Assembly (NCBI GenBank): GCA_031286985.1
Contig: JAITTL010000020.1
Location: 22,033 to 86,032 of the forward strand
DNA: 64,000 nt
Source of the DNA: Endomicrobium sp.
Lineage (GTDB): Bacteria; Elusimicrobiota; Endomicrobiia; Endomicrobiales; Endomicrobiaceae
Direction: 5' to 3'
Part shown: positions 1 through 10,181 of the stretch, piece after piece
Layout of the letters: every line of letters starts with the position of its first letter
Numbering within the stretch: the stretch's first letter is position 1
The notes under the pieces: model-generated
Told to the model about the DNA's origin: nothing
The model's database searches: none
The model's input: the letters and a program-made list of their open reading frames with translations, nothing else
Program-made: the position numbers and the translations under genes

Positions 1-83
1 CACTAACAAATATTCCTAGAGATATTTTCATAAAATTTTTTTTTAACATTTATATTCATAATCCTTACACATGATCAACTTAT

Positions 84-701
84 TTAAAAATCAATTATGG
101 ATGATGGAATGAATATAGCAATGAAAGATGCTATTGATAAAAATGGGCCAAATGGCATATAATCCTTCCTTTTGATTTTCTTAATAGCTATAAGTACTAA
201 CCCAGTTATGCTACCTAAAATAGCTGCAAGCAAAATTGCAATTAACACTCTTTCAAAACCTATAAAGGCTCCTATACCAGCCATAAGTTTAACGTCTCCA
301 CCACCTATTCCTTCCATTTTATAAATCAATTGCCATAAGGATCCAAGCGCAAATAAAATACCACCACCTATGAAAATACCTAACAAAGAATTTGCAAATC
401 TTAATAAAAAAGTCTTCCCTAAAGTTGCATTTAAAAAACTAAACATAATACCTATGATAATTAAAAGAACTGGAAACATTACTGGTATTATCTTATGAAA
501 ATAATCCACCACAGAAACGGAAAATAGAGAAAATGTAAGAAAGGCAAATAAAAAAAATGGTATAGAAAAAGAAAATTTGTAAAAAAGAAGTGCAAAACAT
601 AATGCAGAAAGAAACTTAATTAAAAATACTTTACATATGCTGTTACAGGCACTAAAACCTATGTAAAAAGCTAAACATATTCCCAAGAGAAAACACATCA
701 T
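84..701 (-). CDS. A24-family prepilin peptidase, N-terminal methyltransferase region absent
   Basis: VVDYFHKIIP and GGGDVKLMAGIGAFIGF match the two aspartate motifs of A24 prepilin peptidases; multi-TM; only 205 aa, with an in-frame stop just upstream (711-713). Confidence 0.8.
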   Translation of the reverse strand: MMCFLLGICLAFYIGFSACNSICKVFLIKFLSALCFALLFYKFSFSIPFFLFAFLTFSLFSVSVVDYFHKIIPVMFPVLLIIIGIMFSFLNATLGKTFLLRFANSLLGIFIGGGILFALGSLWQLIYKMEGIGGGDVKLMAGIGAFIGFERVLIAILLAAILGSITGLVLIAIKKIKRKDYMPFGPFLSIASFIAIFIPSSIIDF

Positions 702-802
702 TATTATAATTCACTCCATCTCAAATGGGAACAACCTTCCATATTGGACAAATTGAAAACATCATTAACTTTGCCCACCATTTATATTTGGAATCATTTT
801 GA

Positions 803-1306
803 TCAAACATTCTTTGACAAAATTGCAATGTATTTTTTTAGTTTCTCTTCTACACATTTTGGCACAAAAGCGGCCGTACTACCACCAAGCATTGCAATTT
901 CTTTTACCATACTGGAAGAAAGAAAAGTATAAGATTGATCTGGCATCAAAAAAATAGTTTCAATATTTTTATTTAATTTTCTGTTCATTAATGCCATTTG
1001 AAATTCATATTCAAAATCAGAGATAGCTCTTAACCCCCTTATCACAACAAAAGAGTTAATAGTTTCAAGATAGTTAGCCAAAAGCCCCGAGAATGACACA
1101 ATTTTTACATTTTTAAAATGGTTTGCAGATTCTTGTAACAAATCGATTTTTTCCTGCAGAGTAAAAGTATGGACCTTATTTACGTTATTCGTTACGGCAA
1201 CCATTACTTCAGCAAATAGACCAGATGCTCTGGATATAATGTCCAAATGCCCATTTGTAGGAGGATCAAAATTGCCTGGATAAACAGCTAATATTTTTTT
1301 TGTCAC
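803..1306 (-). CDS. coaD: Phosphopantetheine adenylyltransferase
   Basis: N-terminus AVYPGNFDPPTNGHLDIISRA and RGLRAISDFEYEFQMALMNRKL are CoaD signatures. Confidence 0.96.
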   Translation of the reverse strand: MTKKILAVYPGNFDPPTNGHLDIISRASGLFAEVMVAVTNNVNKVHTFTLQEKIDLLQESANHFKNVKIVSFSGLLANYLETINSFVVIRGLRAISDFEYEFQMALMNRKLNKNIETIFLMPDQSYTFLSSSMVKEIAMLGGSTAAFVPKCVEEKLKKYIAILSKNV

Positions 1307-1602
1307 AGTAAGGCTTATATCAATTTTGAGAATATTTTGTCAATTTTGCCATAAGGCCCATAAGATTTTTGGATGCTATGCTGTACCTGGACTCTTTCAG
1401 TGTTAAAAATCATAAAAATTCTTATTTATAAACATAAAAATAAAAATTACAGCAACGTATAAAGAAAAAATCAGTAATTATTTCCCGTAATTTAAAAAAG
1501 CCACTTGAGATTTTTCTATTGCACATCTCCATATACGCTATACGTTACACTCACTATTTTTTCTTCGAACTTTTTTCAATGTTAAGTCCATACACTTATG
1601 TA

Positions 1603-1690
1603 CGGAGAGGGAGGGATTCGAACCCTCGATACAGTTTCCCGTATATTAGTTTTCGAGACTAACTCCTTCAACCAGCTCGGACACCTCTCC
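1603..1690 (-). tRNA. tRNA-Ser(CGA)
   Basis: Reverse complement GGAGAGGTGTCCGAGCTGG...TTAGTCTCGAAAACTAA...GAGGGTTCGAATCCCTCCCTCTCCG; long variable arm; anticodon CGA. Confidence 0.93.
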
Positions 1691-1790
1691 TCCATATAAA
1701 ATAAGGCTACCTCATATATACTTACTATCACTACTACTTTTATACTCCATTTTACTAACAACAATATCAGTATGGTATACCACAAATAAA

Positions 1791-3725
1791 TTACATTTTC
1801 ATATTGCACGCACAATAAAAACCAGAAACGCGCCAATCTGGTCCTGGTTTTCTAAATTTTACGCCAACATTGATATTATAGCAGTGTAAAATTAGACAAA
1901 ATTTAAATTCATGTTCATGCGTTGTCCCAAATGACGTGATCCTGGCATTATAGTCTAGTCTGAGCTTAGATTTAAGCAAAGTTCCAAAACCAAAAACGCT
2001 GCCTATTTTACAATTGTTGCTATCTTGTTTACAATCAGAGTCTTGTTTACAATCGTAATTTTGGTATAAAATACCAAGATTGAAATAATGTTTTTCATAT
2101 CTGCCAAATTGTATATCAAAATTACAAGAATTCATCCTAGATGTTTCTATAAGTTTGGCACCTCTTGCATATAAAGTTACCAATTTTTCGGGAGTCCATA
2201 TTATTTCAGTAACAATCGGAGACCATCTATCAGGAACACGTTCTCTATTTCGTAACATTCTATACTTTGTTGCATTTCTAATTATTGTACTATCTTTAAT
2301 ATACATAGTGTTAGTTAATGAAATGGTATTTATTTCTGTTCCATAATCATTTGCAGAAGTATCAATATCGAAACAATTTGGTTTGGTTCTGGCTCCATAT
2401 GAATAGAGTATATTCCAATCCATCCAAGTCGCAGCTCTAAATCTCGCATTTAGCGATCCACCATACCGTGCATAGGAAGCAAAAGCAAAATCTCCCAAAT
2501 TGTTTCTATCCCAGCAGTTTATAGTAGCCTTCAAATCAGTTTTTAGTACCAATCTCTTCCCAAATATGAAATTTTTTGCCAAACTATTTCCTAGCCAACC
2601 TCCTTGTCTATAAAATTTTTTGCCAGGACTATGTTGCTCATAAGAATTTTCATACTGAAAGCTTGGGTTGTGGACTATTCCCATAGAAATATTTTTTGGA
2701 TGACAACTCAATACTACTTTTGGAAGTTTTAGAGATGATATTTTATAATCTTTGGCCAAGTCATCATAAATGACATTACGCTCAACATCTACCACTAAGT
2801 TTACATTGTGATCTTGTCTTGTTATAGATATGGAAGCAGGCAAAAAATTTAAGCCTTCCTCTGAACTATTTTTGCTAGAAATTTTATTAAAATCTCTATC
2901 ACTCATAAGCCGTGCTTCAGATCTTATGATCCATGTATCGTTTAATTTATGAAAATAATCTTCAGTTAACATCCATCTTTGCTTATACCTATGTTCCTTA
3001 TTTTTATCACCTAGCAAATCTTTGGAAGTATAAGCACAAATATTACCTTTTGCTCCATCTGTTGCATAATCAATTTTCGCCCCATAGCCATGGCCTCTTT
3101 TTCCCAACCAGTCATATTTAGCTTCACATGTAAAATCATTATTTAATGGAAAAGACAAAGCTGTTTTTAATGTTACGCCCTCACCATCAGAATACCCAGG
3201 TTCAAAATTGAAAACCAAATCCGAAAAAAAACTTTTGTCTCCATTAAGCGATTTTGTAATCATTGGTAAATAAAATATTGGCATTTTGCCAATATAAAAA
3301 ACGGGATTGTACACAGTTATTCTTTTACCTAATAAAAGTTTCCCACGTTTCGATTTAACATAAGTGTGTGGTTTGTTTAAATCACAATTTGAAAGCTTCA
3401 TGTCGTGTACTATAAATATATTTTCTTCTTGATTTTCGATGGATTTTGATTGCATAAATATTTTTGGAGAACAATTTAAAAAACAAATAAAAACATCTTC
3501 TGCATGCATGGTTTTTTTATTGATATCCAGTTCAGCGCTACTAGCGCTTATTTTTTTGCCATCCCAATGGATAACAACATTGTCATTGGCATTTATTTTA
3601 CCACTACTTTCATCACATCTAAGATTATCTGTAGTTATGTTGATTTCACTAGCAAAAACTGTTAAATTTGTTAAAAATATGAGAATAAACATCACATTTT
3701 TTATTATTAATTTATTCATTTGCAT
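1791..3725 (-). CDS. LptD/OstA-like LPS-assembly outer membrane protein
   Basis: Signal peptide, OstA-like N-terminal region (ITTDNLRCDESSGKINANDNVVIHWDGKKISASSAELDINKKTMHAEDV), then PIFYLPM and a beta-barrel-like remainder. Confidence 0.8.
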   Translation of the reverse strand: MQMNKLIIKNVMFILIFLTNLTVFASEINITTDNLRCDESSGKINANDNVVIHWDGKKISASSAELDINKKTMHAEDVFICFLNCSPKIFMQSKSIENQEENIFIVHDMKLSNCDLNKPHTYVKSKRGKLLLGKRITVYNPVFYIGKMPIFYLPMITKSLNGDKSFFSDLVFNFEPGYSDGEGVTLKTALSFPLNNDFTCEAKYDWLGKRGHGYGAKIDYATDGAKGNICAYTSKDLLGDKNKEHRYKQRWMLTEDYFHKLNDTWIIRSEARLMSDRDFNKISSKNSSEEGLNFLPASISITRQDHNVNLVVDVERNVIYDDLAKDYKISSLKLPKVVLSCHPKNISMGIVHNPSFQYENSYEQHSPGKKFYRQGGWLGNSLAKNFIFGKRLVLKTDLKATINCWDRNNLGDFAFASYARYGGSLNARFRAATWMDWNILYSYGARTKPNCFDIDTSANDYGTEINTISLTNTMYIKDSTIIRNATKYRMLRNRERVPDRWSPIVTEIIWTPEKLVTLYARGAKLIETSRMNSCNFDIQFGRYEKHYFNLGILYQNYDCKQDSDCKQDSNNCKIGSVFGFGTLLKSKLRLDYNARITSFGTTHEHEFKFCLILHCYNINVGVKFRKPGPDWRVSGFYCACNMKM

Positions 3726-3851
3726 ACACTGTTTAAAAAATATAAATCACATCTAAGATTTACAGATAAAAAGTGCACGCTCAAGATAAAATTTTTCAAA
3801 ATCTTTATAATCAATCTAGGTTCTCTTTTTTTGATTTTTGGGGTGAATATA

Positions 3852-5108
3852 TCACTCTATAATTTTCAAAATCTCACCAGCAAGATAAAAAGAACCTACA
3901 GATACGGCAGTCTCCCCGGCTTTTATCATACTGAGAGCATTTTTTACACAATCCGTTGTGTAAATTTTACGTTGCTTGGCACATTGTGAAAATTTCGCCT
4001 TTAAAATATCAGGGCTAACAGCTCTCTCTTTCATTAACCGCGGCAAAATTATTTTGTTTGCAAAAGGAAGTAATTTTTTTAACATATTTTTATATTTTTT
4101 ATCCTTCATTACAGCAAAAATAAAAGTGCGCTTTTTTTTTGCAAATCCAAGCTGCTTGAATGTTTCAATAAACGTATCTAAGCTTTGAATGTTATGTGCT
4201 CCATCAATAATTATTTTAAATTTTCCCACTCCGACATCAATTTTTCTTATATCAAAACGTCCTGGTAAAATGGTATTTTGTAAACCTATTTTTATACAAG
4301 TTTCATTTAAACAATATCCTCTTTTATTTAAAAGATTCGCAACACAAATAGCTACACATGCGTTTACAACTTGATGTTTACCATTAAGCTTTATTTCAAT
4401 ATTTTTTAAGCTCATATTCTTGCTTACATAATCAAATTTTTGTCTAACTATACATATTTTATTGTTCAAAGCTTTAAAATCTTTTCCATACAAATGTAAT
4501 CTGCTTGATTTGTTTTCTACAACCCCAATTGCCTTCTTAGGTAAATTTCCACAGACGATACAAGCATTTTTTTTGATTATTCCGGCTTTTTCAAAAGCTA
4601 TTTTTTCAATATTATCCCCTAACTTTTCTTGATGTTCTTTCGCGATAGACGTTATAACGCAAGCCAATGGATTTTTTATAACATTAGTCGCATCAAAACG
4701 TCCACCAAGCCCTGTCTCAAGCACAACAATATCTACCTTATGCTTGGCAAAATATATAAACGCTAGCACTGTTAAGTATTCAAAATACGAAAATTGGCAT
4801 TCTATTGCTTGTTTTAAATACTTTTTTGATAACTTATCAAAAATTTTTGGAGATATATTCTTATCGTTGATTTTGATTCTTTCTGTGATATTAACCAAAT
4901 GAGGAGAGGTATACACTGCAGTTTTATATCCACCAGACTTTAAAATCGTAGACATAAAAGCCGAGACCGAACCCTTTCCATTAGTGCCAGCTATATGTAT
5001 AACATCAAATGCATCTTGAGGATTACCAATATTTTTAAGAAATTTTTTTATTCTTGAAAGTCCAAGTGTCATACTTTCGTATTCTTTTAAAGTTTCAAAA
5101 AATTTCAT
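3852..5108 (-). CDS. folC: Bifunctional folylpolyglutamate synthase/dihydrofolate synthase
   Basis: HIAGTNGKGSVSAFMSTIL, YTSPHLVNITERI, LETGLGGRFDATNV motifs. Confidence 0.95.
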   Translation of the reverse strand: MKFFETLKEYESMTLGLSRIKKFLKNIGNPQDAFDVIHIAGTNGKGSVSAFMSTILKSGGYKTAVYTSPHLVNITERIKINDKNISPKIFDKLSKKYLKQAIECQFSYFEYLTVLAFIYFAKHKVDIVVLETGLGGRFDATNVIKNPLACVITSIAKEHQEKLGDNIEKIAFEKAGIIKKNACIVCGNLPKKAIGVVENKSSRLHLYGKDFKALNNKICIVRQKFDYVSKNMSLKNIEIKLNGKHQVVNACVAICVANLLNKRGYCLNETCIKIGLQNTILPGRFDIRKIDVGVGKFKIIIDGAHNIQSLDTFIETFKQLGFAKKKRTFIFAVMKDKKYKNMLKKLLPFANKIILPRLMKERAVSPDILKAKFSQCAKQRKIYTTDCVKNALSMIKAGETAVSVGSFYLAGEILKIIE

Positions 5109-5905
5109 CTGTTATAAAAAAATTTTAAAAATTTGGTAATGATTTCTTTCATATCTTTTCTCTCCACAACGATATCAATCATCCCATGATTTTCTAAAAA
5201 TTTAGCAAGTTGAAAATCTTCTGGAAGTTGTTGCCGTATTGTTTGTTCGATAACTCTTGGACCAGCAAAACCTATCAAGGCTTTATGTTCAGCAATATTT
5301 ACATCTCCAAGCATTGCATAACTTGCAGCAACACCGCCTGTTGTCGGGTCAGTTAAAACTGAAATATACGCAAGTTTTGCCTTTGCAAATTTTGCAAGCG
5401 CTGCACTTGTTTTTCCCATCTGCATAAGAGACACTGTTCCTTCTTGCATTCTTGCTCCACCGGATGCAGATACAATAATTAAAGGGCATTTCTTTTTCAA
5501 AGCTTTTTCTACAGCCCTGACTATTTTTTCACCTACTACTGACCCCATACTTCCACCCATAAAAGAAAAATCCATAACTGCAATTACAACATCATACCCA
5601 TTAATTTTGGCCATACCCGTAACAATTGCATCATTTAATTCCCGATTTTTTATTTTATCACCATACCCTGTGAAGTTCAAAAAATCCACTGATTTAAGAT
5701 TTGCGTTAATTTCTTCAAAACTTCCCTTATCTACTGTGAACTTAATTCGCTCTGGTGGACTAAGCCTTGTATAATATCCGCATTGTGGACAAACCATGAA
5801 ATTTTCTTCAAAATCCTTTTGAAGAAAAAGTTGGTCACATTTTTTACATTTTGTCCAAATTCCAGCTGGAAGACCTTTTTTTTCAGATACTGTTTTTGCT
5901 TCCAC
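5105..5905 (-). CDS. accD: Acetyl-CoA carboxylase carboxyltransferase subunit beta
   Basis: Zinc-ribbon CKKCDQLFLQKDFEENFMVCPQC and SASGGARMQEGTVSLMQM, LTDPTTGGVAASYAMLGD. Confidence 0.96.
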   Translation of the reverse strand: MEAKTVSEKKGLPAGIWTKCKKCDQLFLQKDFEENFMVCPQCGYYTRLSPPERIKFTVDKGSFEEINANLKSVDFLNFTGYGDKIKNRELNDAIVTGMAKINGYDVVIAVMDFSFMGGSMGSVVGEKIVRAVEKALKKKCPLIIVSASGGARMQEGTVSLMQMGKTSAALAKFAKAKLAYISVLTDPTTGGVAASYAMLGDVNIAEHKALIGFAGPRVIEQTIRQQLPEDFQLAKFLENHGMIDIVVERKDMKEIITKFLKFFYNR

Positions 5906-5960
5906 TATTTGCCTCCAGCTTACAATAAACTTTTTGTTAAATATTTAAATCTATATTTAC

Positions 5961-6923
5961 TTAAGCAATACCTTCATCTAATAAATCACCCTGATCTAAA
6001 ATACCCAAAAGCTTCTTGTTTTTATCTACAACTGGCATGTTGTCTATGCTGTATTTTTTTAAAATTCTAGCAGCGTCAACCGCCATTACATCTGGCTCTA
6101 CAATTTTTGGAATTTTCATCATGACAGATACTATCTTTCTTTTTAATATTTTTTCATCAACGCTAAGATATCGGCGTAAATCACCATCAGTAAAAAAGCC
6201 TATAAGCACGCCCTTTTCATCAACTATACTTGTAGCTCCCACTTTAGTGCTTGTCATAACAAGAAGAGCTTGCTCAACTGTTGCGTTCACTTTTACAATT
6301 GGGTTTTGAGCTCCTGTTCGCATCAAATCTCTTACTCGCATAGTAAGCTTTTTACCTATCACTCCAAGAGGATGTAGCATTGCTAAATGTTCTTTTTTAA
6401 ATTTCTTTAAATTCGAAACAGTAAGAGCCAATGCATCCCCCATGGCAAGCATCGCTGTTGTTGATGAAGTTGGTGCAAGATTGTACGGGCAAGCTTCTTT
6501 TTTAATACTACAATCAATTATGTATTTACTATTTTGCCAAACTTGGGCTTTTGGTTTCCCTGTCATCACTATAATTTTTATTCCCATTTTTCTTAAAATC
6601 GGAAGAATTTCCTTTATTTCTTCCGTTTCTCCGGAATATGAAAGTATTATCACAATATCATCTTTTATAAGCATCCCTAAATCCCCATGTAACCCCTCCA
6701 CTAAATGCAAAAATACAGACGCAATACCAACAGAAGACATGGTGGCGGAAATTTTCCTACCTATTAAACCTGATTTTCCAAGGCCAACAATAACGGTATG
6801 ACCTTTACAATTTTTTATTAAAGAAACAGCATTGGCAAAGTTTGAATCTAAGTGTTTTACCTGTTCTGCTATCGCTTTGGATTCTATTTCGAGGGTTTTT
6901 TTGGCGATTTCAAATCTTTGCAT
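5961..6923 (-). CDS. kdsD: D-arabinose 5-phosphate isomerase, SIS domain plus CBS pair (KdsD/KpsF)
   Basis: GLGKSGLIGRKISATMSSVG, LHGDLGML, SYSGETEEI, then two CBS-like repeats. Confidence 0.94.
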   Translation of the reverse strand: MQRFEIAKKTLEIESKAIAEQVKHLDSNFANAVSLIKNCKGHTVIVGLGKSGLIGRKISATMSSVGIASVFLHLVEGLHGDLGMLIKDDIVIILSYSGETEEIKEILPILRKMGIKIIVMTGKPKAQVWQNSKYIIDCSIKKEACPYNLAPTSSTTAMLAMGDALALTVSNLKKFKKEHLAMLHPLGVIGKKLTMRVRDLMRTGAQNPIVKVNATVEQALLVMTSTKVGATSIVDEKGVLIGFFTDGDLRRYLSVDEKILKRKIVSVMMKIPKIVEPDVMAVDAARILKKYSIDNMPVVDKNKKLLGILDQGDLLDEGIA

Positions 6924-6937
6924 TTTTAAATCCTTAA

Positions 6938-7351
6938 TTATTTTTTATAAACCCTATCAGGGTCAAATAATTGGATACCTACAATTTCAGTATCCATGTT
7001 TTGCGTTACCCTTCTAAAAAAACAGCTTCTGTGTCCCGTATGGCATGCAGCCACCCCGATCTGATTTACTTTCAAAAGTATACAATCTCCATCGCAGTCA
7101 TAGTAAAATTCTTTCACTTCTTGAATATTTCTTGAACTTTCACCTTTCATCCAAAAAGACTGTCTTGAACGACTCCAGAAGGTAGCTTTTCTCGTTTCAA
7201 GGGTTATTTTAACAGCTTCTCTGTTCATGTAAGCTACCATTAAAACAGCATTATCTTTAAAATCCTGAACAACAACGGGAATAAGACCTTTGTCATCAAA
7301 TTTTAATTTTAAACTTTCAATAAATTTTTTCGTAATATTTGTTGTTTCCAT
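6938..7351 (-). CDS. hisI: Phosphoribosyl-AMP cyclohydrolase
   Basis: [62 protein letters not shown]-type signature. Confidence 0.96.
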   Translation of the reverse strand: [137 protein letters not shown]

Positions 7352-7409
7352 AGCAAACGAACAATTTCACCTTTTATAGATTTATTTTGTACGATCCAAA
7401 AATAAAATC

Positions 7410-8174
7410 TTATTTGGTCAATCTAACAGATATATTTTTATACATTAAATATTCTTTCACTTGTCTTACAGTTAGCTCTCCGTAATGAAACAAAGAAGCT
7501 GCAAGTAAAGAAGAAGCTCCCGCTTCACATGCTTGAGCAAAATGTTCCACTCTTCCAGCACCACCAGATGCAATAACTGGTATTGTTAAAGAATTTGTAA
7601 TTATTTTTAAAAGGTCTATATCATAGCCATCTTTCGTACCATCTTTATCCATGCTAGTCAACAAAATCTCCCCTGCCCCAAATTCAGTAGCTTTTTTAGC
7701 CCAATCAACAGCGTCAAGCCCAGTATCAAATCTACCACCATGTGAAAATACATTCCATTTATTTTCACTTACTTTTTTAGCATCTATTGCAACAACAACA
7801 CATTGTCTTCCAAATCTATAATTTGCTCTCCTTATGATTTCAGGATCTTTAATTGCAGAAGAATTAAGTGAAATTTTATCAGCTCCAGCATTTAGGAGAC
7901 TTCTTATCTCGTCCAACGTTCTTATCCCTCCCCCAGCAGTAAGCGGAATAAAAACTTTTTCTGCCACTCTTCTTATCAAATCAACAGTAGTACCGCGATT
8001 TTCATGTGTAGCCATAATATCTAAAAAAACGAGTTCATCAGCATCCTCTATACCATATTGTCTTGCAACCTCTACAGGATCACCTACATCCTTTAAATTA
8101 ACAAAATTTGTACCTTTAACAATACGTCCATTTGCAACATCTAAACAAGGAATTATTCTCACTCCAAGCATCAT
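7410..8174 (-). CDS. hisF: Imidazole glycerol phosphate synthase subunit HisF
   Basis: [48 protein letters not shown]. Confidence 0.97.
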   Translation of the reverse strand: MMLGVRIIPCLDVANGRIVKGTNFVNLKDVGDPVEVARQYGIEDADELVFLDIMATHENRGTTVDLIRRVAEKVFIPLTAGGGIRTLDEIRSLLNAGADKISLNSSAIKDPEIIRRANYRFGRQCVVVAIDAKKVSENKWNVFSHGGRFDTGLDAVDWAKKATEFGAGEILLTSMDKDGTKDGYDIDLLKIITNSLTIPVIASGGAGRVEHFAQACEAGASSLLAASLFHYGELTVRQVKEYLMYKNISVRLTK

Positions 8175-8908
8175 CCACCTTCTAAGTTTTCTAATGTTTT
8201 TATCGCATCTTCAAGTTTGAATTCATCCGTATATAACGCACTGCCAACCACAGCTGCAAAAACACCATTTTTTTCATGTTGTTTAAGTTTAACTAAATCA
8301 TCAATTGTTTTAACGCCACCTGAAGCAATTATCCTCATACCACTTTTTGACAATTGTTTTAACCCTGCAAAGTCAGGACCAGTGAACATTCCATCCCTGG
8401 ATATATCTGTGTACAAAATTTCTTGAACACCTATTTCTTTAAGTCTATTTACAAGATCTAAAACATCAATTGAAGTTATATCCTTCCATCCACCTATCGC
8501 AACCTTTCCATCTTTTGCATCAACAGCAACAATAATTTTACTCGGACCATATTTATCTACAGCCTTCACAACAATTGCAGGATTATAAACTGCTACCGTA
8601 CCTAAAACTACAATCGCAGCACCCAAATCAAATACTTCTCTTATTTTTTCCATACTTCTTATTCCACCACCTACTTCAATTGGACCATCAACAGAGGCAC
8701 AAATATTTTTAATAATTTCCTTATTTACATTAATTCCACTCAAAGCCCCATCTAGATCAACAATATGCATGCGTTGCGCACCCTTAGCCTGCCAAAGTTT
8801 AGCAATAAATACAGGATCTGTGGAATGAATTGTCTCTGCATCTATTTTCCCCTGTTGCAGCCTCACAGAATTACCTTGCCTTATATCAATTGCAGGAATT
8901 ACGATCAT
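8171..8908 (-). CDS. hisA: ProFAR isomerase HisA
   Basis: [47 protein letters not shown]. Confidence 0.97.
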   Translation of the reverse strand: MIVIPAIDIRQGNSVRLQQGKIDAETIHSTDPVFIAKLWQAKGAQRMHIVDLDGALSGINVNKEIIKNICASVDGPIEVGGGIRSMEKIREVFDLGAAIVVLGTVAVYNPAIVVKAVDKYGPSKIIVAVDAKDGKVAIGGWKDITSIDVLDLVNRLKEIGVQEILYTDISRDGMFTGPDFAGLKQLSKSGMRIIASGGVKTIDDLVKLKQHEKNGVFAAVVGSALYTDEFKLEDAIKTLENLEGG

Positions 8909-9540
8909 GCATTTACCTCATTTATAAAATTAGATAATATTTTCAATCCTTTTTCTCCACTTTTTTCAGGATGAAACTGACTTCCCCATATATTTTTATA
9001 CGCTACAGATGAGCAAAACCTTTTTCCATAGTGGGAGAAACTTGAAATTTTTTGAAAATCTTTAGGTAACACATAATACGAATGGACAAAATAAAAATAT
9101 TCTTCCTCACCTATCGCATTGAACATTTTTTTTGAATCCAATGTGCTTGTTATTTTTATATCGTTCCAACCTATATGTGGAATTTTTAAATTTTTATCCT
9201 CAAATTCAAATTTTTTCACCTCTCCAGGGATAAGATTTAATCCGTCGTGTTCTCCATCTTCATATCCCTTGGTAAAAAAAAGCTGAAATCCAAGACATAT
9301 TCCATAAAGCATTTTTTCTGAACTTACATAATCATGTATAGCTTTATCAAATCCTTTCGTTTTTAGAAATTTCGCTGATGGGCCAAACGCCCCAACGCCA
9401 GGCAATATTACTCCATTAAAATCCTCAATTTGCAACGCAGAGTCAACAACACAACCTTGAGCACCGCAGAAATCTAAAGCATTAATTATACTTTTAATAT
9501 TACCAGAACCATAATCTATAATAGCAATCTTTTTGCGCAT
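8905..9540 (-). CDS. hisH: Imidazole glycerol phosphate synthase subunit HisH; start reassigned from 9615 to 9540
   Basis: [18 protein letters not shown] start; [39 protein letters not shown]. Confidence 0.95.
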   Translation of the reverse strand: MRKKIAIIDYGSGNIKSIINALDFCGAQGCVVDSALQIEDFNGVILPGVGAFGPSAKFLKTKGFDKAIHDYVSSEKMLYGICLGFQLFFTKGYEDGEHDGLNLIPGEVKKFEFEDKNLKIPHIGWNDIKITSTLDSKKMFNAIGEEEYFYFVHSYYVLPKDFQKISSFSHYGKRFCSSVAYKNIWGSQFHPEKSGEKGLKILSNFINEVNA

Positions 9541-9544
9541 TATT

Positions 9545-10132
9545 TTAAAGAATTCCTTTAGTTGAAGGAATAATACTTTTATCCTTAGAATACGATACAG
9601 CCTGCCTAAAAGCACGACCGCAAGCCTTAAAAATAGATTCCGCTATATGATGATTATTTCTTCCCTTTATCATTTTTATATGTAGCGTAATTTCCATATT
9701 ACTCGCAAAAGCATAAAAAAACTCTTGTATTAGATCATAATTAAACCCTGTTTTTTGAAACTTAATATTAGCCTCATAACTCAAAAAAAACCTCCCTGAC
9801 AAATCTAAAGCCACATAGCTTAAAGATTCATCCATCGGCAAAAGAAAATGACCGTACCTGGCAATACCTTTTTTATCGGCGAGAGCTTTTTTAAAAACTT
9901 GTCCTAAAACTATACCTAAATCCTCAACCAAATGGTGGTCATCCACACTGGTATCACCACAGGCCTTAATTTTAAGACCTACCCCAGAATGCATTGCAAA
10001 AAGCTCAAGCATATGATCTAAAAAACTTATTGTTGTAGATATCGAAACCGTCGACTGTTTATCAAGATTAATATCTATCACAACACTAGTTTCTTTAGTT
10101 TCTCTTTCTATTTTTGCTTTTCTTTGCTTCAT
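9545..10132 (-). CDS. hisB: Imidazoleglycerol-phosphate dehydratase
   Basis: FLDHMLELFAMHSG, DDHHLVEDLGIVLGQ, RNNHHIAESIFKACGRA. Confidence 0.97.
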   Translation of the reverse strand: MKQRKAKIERETKETSVVIDINLDKQSTVSISTTISFLDHMLELFAMHSGVGLKIKACGDTSVDDHHLVEDLGIVLGQVFKKALADKKGIARYGHFLLPMDESLSYVALDLSGRFFLSYEANIKFQKTGFNYDLIQEFFYAFASNMEITLHIKMIKGRNNHHIAESIFKACGRAFRQAVSYSKDKSIIPSTKGIL

Positions 10133-10181
10133 ACATTACCTTTGCCAACTTCAGATTGAAAATCAAATTAATGTAAACTCT

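Noticed and set aside
1582-1836. 84-aa minus-strand ORF
   Set aside because: Runs through the tRNA-Ser gene and overlaps the lptD-like 3' end; spurious.
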